In this document: in pieces, positions 16,790-21,421 of the stretch
How the letters are laid out: every line of letters begins with the position of its first letter
Position numbering within the stretch: position 1 is the first letter of the stretch
NCBI GenBank assembly: GCA_900767815.1
Contig: CAAGAM010000202.1
Location: forward strand, 1-21,421
Direction of reading: 5' to 3'
DNA length: 21,421 nucleotides
DNA from: Clostridia bacterium
GTDB lineage: Bacteria > Bacillota > Clostridia > Christensenellales > Borkfalkiaceae
The notes under the pieces: model-generated
The model's database searches: none
Seen by the model: only the letters and a program-made list of their open reading frames with translations
What the model was told of the DNA's origin: nothing
Made by a program: the position numbers and the translations under genes

Positions 16790-18643
16790 TTATTTTCGGT
16801 CTTCGCGCTTTTTCATAAGCGCTACAGCCGCAATAGCCGCAAGTCCGCCGAGCATCGCCACGCCGCCGACAGAGCCGCCGCAGCCTTTCTTTTCGCCGTT
16901 TCCGCCGGTCGATTCGGTTTTCTCAATCTTTTTGAAGGTTACGACCTTGCTCGAAAGCCCGAACGCGCCCGAATCGTAACAAAGAACGGCTTTAATCGTT
17001 TCGTCGTTCCTTTCGAGAACGACTACGTTTGCCTTAACGTCCTTTTCTTCGCCTTTATAAGTTTTTGCTTTTATAGTTACTTCCGCTCCGTTTGCGGGAA
17101 GTTCGTCAACTTCCATAACGTCGCTCGGGGTCAATGCTTCGATTTCGTCCGCAGTGTAAGTTACGGGGTCGTTGGTCGTGATGCCCGTAACGCCGTTTCT
17201 CACGGCTTCTTTCATGCTGTCCGCTTCATAAGTCCAGAGCCAAAGGGACAAACCGCGTTTTGCAAAGTAAGCGTATGCCGTATTGTAAGCTTCCTTTGTT
17301 CCGCCTTCGCCGTAATAAGCTTTCATTCCGCCCTTGCCGTTGAACTGCATGTCAACGCCGCTCTTCACGGCCTTAGCCTGCTCAACCGCATTAGCTCCGC
17401 TCGCGGTATAAAGCAGAACGGACGTGGGAACTTCGGGAAGTTCGGAACGCATGCGGAGAATCTGCGCGGGATAGAAAGAAATAACCGCTATTCTGTCCGC
17501 TATGTTATATTGATTTACTTTTTGAGCAAAAAGGCTTACGAGTTCCGGTTCTTGCCCTTTAATTTCTATAACTAAAATAAGATTTTCGGCGTCTTTTGTA
17601 AGCGCGGCTTCGAAAATCTCGTCTATCGTGGCGATGTCGGAAGTCATGTCGCTCATTTTGAGAGCTTTAAGCTCCGCAAGAGTCATATTGCTGACGGTTC
17701 CGCTCGCCGCCGAGCCGTCAGCGTTTCTCATCGCGTATCTGATATCGTCGTCGTGAAGAAGAACGATTTGCCCGTCTTTTGTCTTTCTGATATCGATTTC
17801 AACGTGATTCGCGCCCGCTTTAGCCGCGTCTACGATTGCTCCCACGGTATTTTCGGTGTGAACCGTAGTAAGTCCTCTGTGAGCTATTATATAAGGGCTT
17901 CTGCCCAGGATATAGCCGTTTTCGCTCTTAACCGCGCCCGAAATCTGCAAAACAACTTCGTTAAGATTTTTAACCGAAGAGGAAATTATTCCGTATGCGC
18001 CGAGCGATAAAGCGTTTGCCGCGGAGATTTTGTCGCTTCCCGTCTTCACCCACACCGATTTGAGTCTCGACTGGATATATCTCACCGTATCGTAATTGGT
18101 TTCGTCCTCTAAAATAATCGTCTGCGCGCCGAACGCGTTTGCCTGAGTTATCGCGCCTGCCGCCGCGGTTCTGTCCGAAATATCTTCCGCTATATAATAT
18201 ACGTTAAGATTTTTAATTTCCGCCGCGTCGATTAAAACAGAACTTGCCGACGAAGCGACCGCTACGTCTTTAAGCCCGCTCGTCTCGTAAAACTTTTTGA
18301 ACGCTTCGAGAATTACGGAGTTGTCTATACGATAAACAAGCGCGACGTCTCTTGCCGAAAGCTTAGCGGCAAGCTCCGCCGCGTTCGCAATCGCGTTTCC
18401 GTCGCTATCCGCAATTTCGCCCGTCAGGGTGAATTTCATTATCGCAACGTCGAAATTTTCTTCGTCCGCTTCCTTAACCGAAGCTTCGCTGTCGATTTCA
18501 AGAACCGTAAGAGCTTCCGCAACGAATTTATTTTCAACCGTTCCGCCGGCGTCGATAGACGCGCGCGCATACGTTCTGCCGAAACCTGCCATAAGCCCCA
18601 GCGAGACCGCGAAAGCCAGAATCATGCAAAAAATCTTTTTCAT
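16790..18643 (-). CDS. Secreted glycerophosphodiester phosphodiesterase (GDPD) with GCGG C-terminal tail
   Basis: 617 residues. A Sec signal peptide (probable cleavage ARA-S near 28) leads into an N-terminal region, then a complete GDPD TIM barrel at about 248-505. Catalytic motifs are present: IIAHRGL (His near 254), HVEIDIR (Glu/Asp near 280-282), VLLHDD (His near 297) and VIEIKG (near 360). The enzyme hydrolyses glycerophosphodiesters to glycerol-3-phosphate and an alcohol; outside the cell it could act on lipid headgroups, teichoic acids or glycerol-phosphate on glycans. Residues about 100-235 resemble the last part of a GDPD barrel without the catalytic residues. A beta-rich region (about 520-580) precedes KGCGGSVGGVAMLGG, a hydrophobic segment and KKREDRK. 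The same tail occurs on the large repeat protein. AGGAG lies 6 nt before the ATG. First gene of the minus-strand run, divergent from the AraC gene. Confidence 0.88.
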   Translation of the reverse strand: MKKIFCMILAFAVSLGLMAGFGRTYARASIDAGGTVENKFVAEALTVLEIDSEASVKEADEENFDVAIMKFTLTGEIADSDGNAIANAAELAAKLSARDVALVYRIDNSVILEAFKKFYETSGLKDVAVASSASSVLIDAAEIKNLNVYYIAEDISDRTAAAGAITQANAFGAQTIILEDETNYDTVRYIQSRLKSVWVKTGSDKISAANALSLGAYGIISSSVKNLNEVVLQISGAVKSENGYILGRSPYIIAHRGLTTVHTENTVGAIVDAAKAGANHVEIDIRKTKDGQIVLLHDDDIRYAMRNADGSAASGTVSNMTLAELKALKMSDMTSDIATIDEIFEAALTKDAENLILVIEIKGQEPELVSLFAQKVNQYNIADRIAVISFYPAQILRMRSELPEVPTSVLLYTASGANAVEQAKAVKSGVDMQFNGKGGMKAYYGEGGTKEAYNTAYAYFAKRGLSLWLWTYEADSMKEAVRNGVTGITTNDPVTYTADEIEALTPSDVMEVDELPANGAEVTIKAKTYKGEEKDVKANVVVLERNDETIKAVLCYDSGAFGLSSKVVTFKKIEKTESTGGNGEKKGCGGSVGGVAMLGGLAAIAAVALMKKREDRK

Positions 18644-18701
18644 TTTATTCTCCTTTCCTTCCCTTAGATTTCCCTGCCCCTTATTACAATTTTGCGATTT
18701 A

Positions 18702-18730
18702 ATTGTAAATCACAATTTTAAAGATTGCAA
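18702..18730 (-). promoter_or_regulatory. Candidate promoter for the minus-strand gene run
   Basis: On the minus strand, TTGCAA (18725-18730) and TACAAT (18702-18707) are 17 bp apart, with a leader of about 50 nt to the GDPD ATG. The stretch is very AT-rich, so chance matches are common. A 13-bp palindrome (18724-18736) overlaps the -35. Confidence 0.45.
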
Positions 18731-18736
18731 TGCAAT
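18724..18736. promoter_or_regulatory. 13-bp palindrome overlapping minus-strand -35
   Basis: ATTGCA-A-TGCAAT is a perfect inverted repeat around one central base. It overlaps the candidate -35 of the GDPD promoter, a usual operator position. The binding protein is unknown; the AraC protein would more likely use direct repeats. Confidence 0.4.
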
Positions 18737-18821
18737 TTATAAAGAAAAAATTGTACTTTTTACAGATTTACATATTTTTTACAATTTTCTTAGGTCTACT
18801 TGACAAGAATAATGCAAGCTG

Positions 18822-18853
18822 TTTACATTGCCTTATCGGTAATTTACATTGCC
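18822..18853. promoter_or_regulatory. Direct-repeat operator candidate (AraC-type)
   Basis: TTTACATTGCC occurs exactly at 18822-18832 and 18843-18853. The 21-bp period is two helical turns, as for AraC-family half-sites on one DNA face. The second copy ends 4 bp before the -35 of the AraC promoter, and the pair lies in the divergent spacer. Confidence 0.6.
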
Positions 18854-18857
18854 GCGT

Positions 18858-18886
18858 TTGACAATTGTTCCCCGCTATGATACAAT
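18858..18886 (+). promoter_or_regulatory. Near-consensus sigma-A promoter of the AraC gene, giving a leaderless transcript
   Basis: TTGACA (18858-18863), 17-bp spacer, extended -10 TGATACAAT with hexamer TACAAT at 18881-18886. The AraC ATG begins at 18893, 7 nt after the -10, which is where transcription should start. Confidence 0.75.
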
Positions 18887-18892
18887 GCACGT

Positions 18893-19738
18893 ATGAGCGA
18901 AAATATTATCGACAAAAGCATATTTTTTCAAACGGAAATAACCGAAACGGGGCGCGCGGTGGTCAATTCCACCTGGAACGAGTTCGTCGGGTTTTTCCCG
19001 TACTATAGGGTGTACTATATCGCGGACGGCGAGGCGGATATTATTCTCTCGGATAAAAGCATGCGCCTTAAAAAAGGAAATATCTATTTTATCCCCGCAT
19101 TTTCGATAAAAAGCGTAAAACTTATAACGGAAACTCTCGACCATATATGGATACACTTCACCGTGGGAAGAGGACTTGCCCGCTATCTCGAAACGGCGGA
19201 CAAAGTGTTTTCTTACCCCGCCGAGGAAGCCGACGTGCCGATTTTTAAAAAAATTCTCGGATATTCCGAAGGCTCTCACCCCGAAGCAACGGCTAAAAAC
19301 GCCGCCGCCACGGGGCTTTTAAGCTATCTTTTCGCAAAATTTTTCATCGGAAGCGAACACGCCGCCGAATCAAAAGAAAAAGCGCGTTTCATGCCGGTAC
19401 TTCAATATATAGACGATAATCTTTCGGGAAAAATAGAAAACGACGAACTTTGCAAACTTGTTTTTTTAAGTAAAATTTATTTTTCAAACCTATTCACGAA
19501 ACAGTTCGGAAAATCGCCAAAACAATACGTTCAGGAAAAAAAGATGATGACCGCCGCAACGTTACTCGTCGCAACCGACAAACCGATAAAAGAAATAGCC
19601 GAAGAAGTCGGATATATAGACGACGCGTATTTCAACCGCAGTTTCGCGAAATTTACGCACATGACCCCGGGAGCATACCGCAAGTCGCTCGGTTCGATGG
19701 CGAAAGCGAAAATAAAGGACAAAGCAAAAAAGGGTTGA
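18893..19738 (+). CDS. AraC-family transcriptional regulator
   Basis: 281 residues. The N-terminal part (about 1-110) is a cupin-like sensing domain (YYRVYYIADGEADIIL, RLKKGNIYFIPAF). The C-terminal part (about 167-265) is the double helix-turn-helix of AraC/XylS proteins: DELCKLVFLSKIYFSNLF, then IKEIAEEVGYIDDAYFNRSF and the signature KFTHMTPGAYRKS. It probably senses a sugar released by the neighbouring enzymes and activates the divergent minus-strand run. The start must be at or after 18881 because an in-frame TGA sits at 18878; ATG 18893 has no Shine-Dalgarno and lies at the predicted transcription start. No clear terminator follows until 20009, about 270 bp downstream. Confidence 0.92.
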   Translation: MSENIIDKSIFFQTEITETGRAVVNSTWNEFVGFFPYYRVYYIADGEADIILSDKSMRLKKGNIYFIPAFSIKSVKLITETLDHIWIHFTVGRGLARYLETADKVFSYPAEEADVPIFKKILGYSEGSHPEATAKNAAATGLLSYLFAKFFIGSEHAAESKEKARFMPVLQYIDDNLSGKIENDELCKLVFLSKIYFSNLFTKQFGKSPKQYVQEKKMMTAATLLVATDKPIKEIAEEVGYIDDAYFNRSFAKFTHMTPGAYRKSLGSMAKAKIKDKAKKG

Positions 19739-19762
19739 TCGAAAAAACCGAATAAGCGAAAA

Positions 19763-19807
19763 ATAAGCCGATAACGAGCAAAAACCGTCGATAATCGACT
19801 TATAGCC
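19763..19807. repeat. Dispersed hairpin repeat, second copy
   Basis: ATAAGCCGAT (19763-19772) pairs with ATCGACTTAT (19794-19803) around a 21-nt interior. The outer sequences ATAAGCCGATAA and ATCGACTTATAGCC are shared with the hairpin at 3127-3163, while the interior differs. It lies just downstream of the AraC gene. Confidence 0.5.
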
Positions 19808-19812
19808 CGTTA

Positions 19813-19965
19813 TTTAATTCTTTCTTTTGTATCCCTCAGGGTTGCCGCCCTCTATTTAATTCTTTCTTTTGTACCCCTCAGGGGTTGCCGTCCTCCATTT
19901 AATTCTTTCTTTTGTACCCCTCAGGGTTGCCGCCCTCCATTTAATTCTCCGATTTAATTCTCCGA
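19813..19965. repeat. Intergenic tandem repeat, three copies of 42-43 bp plus two 13-bp copies
   Basis: Copies at 19813-19854, 19855-19897 and 19898-19939 start with TTTAATTCTTTCTTTTGTA and continue with CCCTCAGGG and a short GC-rich stem (AGGG-TTGCCG-CCCT in copies 1 and 3). Two 13-bp units, TTTAATTCTCCGA, follow at 19940-19952 and 19953-19965. There are no unique spacers, so it is not a CRISPR array. No coding function is seen. Confidence 0.85.
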
Positions 19966-20008
19966 TAGATAACCTCGCCGCTCCCTGTTTAACTCTTTAA
20001 TGACAACC

Positions 20009-20056
20009 AAAAAAAGCGGGACGGACGAGCGTTTTGCTCGTCCGTCCCGTTTTTTT
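20009..20056. terminator. Strong bidirectional intrinsic terminator
   Basis: A perfect 14-bp GC-rich stem, 20017-20030 with 20036-20049, loop GTTTT, is followed by seven T (20050-20056) and preceded by seven A (20009-20015). It can end plus-strand transcription from the AraC gene and minus-strand transcription from the esterase gene. Confidence 0.93.
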
Positions 20057-20084
20057 GGCGGCTCAATTTTCAGAGTATCCGAAC

Positions 20085-20117
20085 TTATATATAGCGAAAA
20101 AATATTTTTCTTATCAT
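20085..20117 (-). other. Ten-codon ORF with strong ribosome site between esterase gene and terminator
   Basis: Minus strand MIRKIFFRYI then TAA. GAGGAG (20123-20128) lies 5 nt before the ATG. A 10-bp inverted repeat, 20112-20121 with 20140-20149, would place the ATG in the stem and the ribosome site in the loop of the RNA. It could be a leader peptide, a remnant gene start or chance. The rest of the 19739-20229 gap shows only the repeats and terminator listed separately. Confidence 0.25.
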
Positions 20118-20229
20118 CGTTTCTCCTCGTATTTTATTTAACGATGATACAAGTTATCCGTTGTTTTTGCTTGTATAAAAACCTTATAAGATATACAAAA
20201 TAAATTATTTTCTATCGTTTATATATATT

Positions 20230-21075
20230 TCAATCATCTATAGTCAGGTCAAGTTCTTTAAGCCATTCGACAGACAGGTCTACCCATTCTGCGGCAGACG
20301 GTGTAAAGTAATTTTCATCGTCGGTTCGATAAACAAGATTATCCGCCGTCGAAACACCGTGCCGTCCCCGGCCATAAATATGTATAGAAAACCGAACTCC
20401 ATTTTTCGCCGCCGATTCGGCTATTTTTAAGGCGTTTAACGGATTTACGATTTCGTCTGTAGCCGTGCCGAATACGAATATCGGCGCACTTTTACTTGTA
20501 ATAAGTTTTTCACAAGAAAGACGCTTTTTCAGAATCTCGTCATCACCGCACAAATTATCGAATGTGCCGAAATTGGCATACAGTTCATCGTACAGTATAA
20601 CAGGATAGCACAGTATCGTTGCTTTGACTTGCAACTTTTCAATATCGAAGGGCAATTTTATATCTCTATTTTTTCCCACGCTACCCAGCATACAACAAAG
20701 ATGTCCGCCGGCAGAAAATCCCACGGCAGAAATTTTTTCTTTATCGGAATGTAAACTTTCAGCGTTTTCGCAAATATATTCAATGGCAAGACAAGCCTCG
20801 GTAAGAGCGATAGGATATCTCAACGGGCTGCATGAATATCTTAGCGCAAAACATATAAATCCTTTCGCAAGATATCGGAATGCGACAGCCTCGGCTTCCC
20901 TGTCGCAAGTGACAGAATAACCGCCACCCGGCAAAATAAGCATAACGGGCATTTTTCTGTCGGCATTCACTTCACTCGTTATCTCCGGAACATAGCATTG
21001 CAAAACCCCGTCGGAGCCGATCGGTTTATTCAATTTAAAATAATCGTATAAATTTATCTCGTATGTGTTCAACAT
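20230..21075 (-). CDS. Cytoplasmic alpha/beta-hydrolase, acetylesterase (BD-FAE/Aes-like) type
   Basis: About 281 residues, no signal peptide. Oxyanion-hole motif LPGGGY (about 48-53) and nucleophile elbow GFSAGG (Ser near 120) are clear. An Asp in TATDEIVN (near 206) and a His in GRGRHGVS (near 240) complete the triad. The family deacetylates small esters and imported acetylated oligosaccharides. An in-frame ATG at 21141 would add 22 basic residues; I prefer 21075 because the conserved region begins with MLNTYEINLYDYF, although neither start has a good ribosome site. Base composition looks more AT-rich and less CG-rich than the genes of the main run. Downstream is the terminator at 20009-20056; upstream is the remnant and the partial enzyme gene. 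Confidence 0.85.
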   Translation of the reverse strand: MLNTYEINLYDYFKLNKPIGSDGVLQCYVPEITSEVNADRKMPVMLILPGGGYSVTCDREAEAVAFRYLAKGFICFALRYSCSPLRYPIALTEACLAIEYICENAESLHSDKEKISAVGFSAGGHLCCMLGSVGKNRDIKLPFDIEKLQVKATILCYPVILYDELYANFGTFDNLCGDDEILKKRLSCEKLITSKSAPIFVFGTATDEIVNPLNALKIAESAAKNGVRFSIHIYGRGRHGVSTADNLVYRTDDENYFTPSAAEWVDLSVEWLKELDLTIDD

Positions 21076-21142
21076 TTTATTTTTTTCACCATATAAAAAG
21101 ATTTTTCGGCTTGTTACGGACTTAATGCCGAAACCGCGCATA

Positions 21143-21223
21143 TCAGTCTGCTATCGGAATAACAAACGCCCCTGCGCCTGCGCTGAGATTAAGCGTAAGT
21201 TCGCCGCCGTTGTTGCGGTTTAT
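21143..21223 (-). pseudogene. Out-of-frame coding-like tail remnant
   Basis: Read on the minus strand, 26 codons ending in TGA give a segment with LTLNLSAGAGAFVIPI, which looks like the last beta-strands of a glycosidase accessory domain. It begins where the upstream frame stops (overlap of 4 nt) but in another frame. Either the upstream gene is frameshifted near its end, or this is what is left of another gene. Too short to assign. Confidence 0.4.
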
Positions 21224-21421
21224 TCGCCAATCCATTTTATTTCCATGGGTTTAAGCTCGATAATCGACTTATTGCCCGACTTATCGTAAAATTCCGTTGT
21301 CTGTTTTTCGTTACTGTTGTTAACTATCGCATATTTTCCGCTCGATTCGTAGAAGCTACACTCGGTGTTTACGTTGGACGAATAACAAACGTTAAGTTCC
21401 TTATTTGCCGCCAGGCACATA
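21220..21421 (-). CDS. C-terminus of a probable carbohydrate-active enzyme (partial)
   Basis: The frame is open from the window edge; the last about 66 codons are visible (the Met at 21420 is probably internal). The sequence is a beta-sandwich end: SGKYAIVNNSNEKQTTEFYD followed by LKPMEIKWIGE and TAA. The pattern NN-x-x-x-x-Q-T-T plus a final LKPMEIKW resembles my recollection of the C-terminal domain of GH112 galactosyl-HexNAc/galactosyl-rhamnose phosphorylases, which would suit a rhamnose locus, but other glycosidases end similarly. It is not possible to decide from the fragment. An out-of-frame coding-like tail follows it. Confidence 0.5.
   Translation of the reverse strand, partial: MCLAANKELNVCYSSNVNTECSFYESSGKYAIVNNSNEKQTTEFYDKSGNKSIIELKPMEIKWIGE

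Noticed and set aside
18800..18828. Second plus-strand promoter, TTGACA with TTACAT 17 bp downstream
   Set aside because: The -35 is perfect but the -10 matches only about half of the consensus and overlaps the direct repeat; the promoter at 18858-18886 is far better. Kept in mind as a source of a leadered transcript.
19813..19965. Possible CRISPR array
   Set aside because: Units are directly adjacent with no unique spacers, only three full copies, and no cas gene nearby.
20000..20203. 67-codon plus-strand open frame
   Set aside because: It reads straight through the terminator stem and U-run and has no ribosome site.

Overview
The window looks like a piece of an anaerobic, gut-type Bacillota (Clostridia) chromosome, most likely from an uncultured lineage. 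Evidence: Gram-positive lipoprotein signals, AGGAG-type ribosome sites, a CUT1 sugar importer without its own ATPase, Ig-like surface proteins with a short Cys-containing C-terminal tail, and an intracellular glycosidase set. No rRNA, tRNA, transposase, phage gene or CRISPR array was seen. Rank below class is a guess.

Layout. Ten genes lie on the minus strand from 18643 down to 1, closely spaced, and may be one long transcription unit or a few nested ones. In order of transcription they are: a secreted glycerophosphodiester phosphodiesterase (GDPD) with a GCGG tail; an SGNH esterase lipoprotein; a sugar-binding lipoprotein and two permeases of a CUT1 ABC importer; a GH99-like lipoprotein with a CBM9-like domain; a 1428-residue secreted repeat/Ig-like protein with the same GCGG tail; a cytoplasmic GH78 alpha-L-rhamnosidase; a cytoplasmic GH106-like glycosidase; and an RpiB/LacAB-type sugar-phosphate isomerase cut by the window start. 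Structured intergenic RNAs (16705-16743, 10023-10043, 5651-5689, 3127-3159) divide the run.

A divergent AraC-family regulator starts at 18893. The 249-bp divergent spacer holds a near-consensus promoter ending 6 bp before the AraC ATG (so probably a leaderless mRNA), an 11-bp direct repeat at 21-bp spacing next to its -35, and an AT-rich minus-strand promoter candidate. Downstream of araC come about 490 bp without a normal gene: a dispersed hairpin repeat, three 42-43 bp tandem repeats and a strong bidirectional terminator. The right end carries a cytoplasmic alpha/beta-hydrolase (acetylesterase type), a coding-like out-of-frame remnant, and the C-terminus of another, probably carbohydrate-active, enzyme (possibly GH112), all minus strand.

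Working model (inference): surface enzymes trim acyl groups, glycerol-phosphate and backbone sugars from a rhamnose-containing glycan. The ABC system imports oligosaccharides using a shared ATPase encoded elsewhere. GH78 and the GH106-like enzyme remove rhamnose inside the cell, and the AraC protein senses the substrate. The pairing of rhamnosidases with an extracellular GDPD raises the possibility that the target is a glycerol-phosphate-decorated bacterial rhamnan rather than plant pectin.
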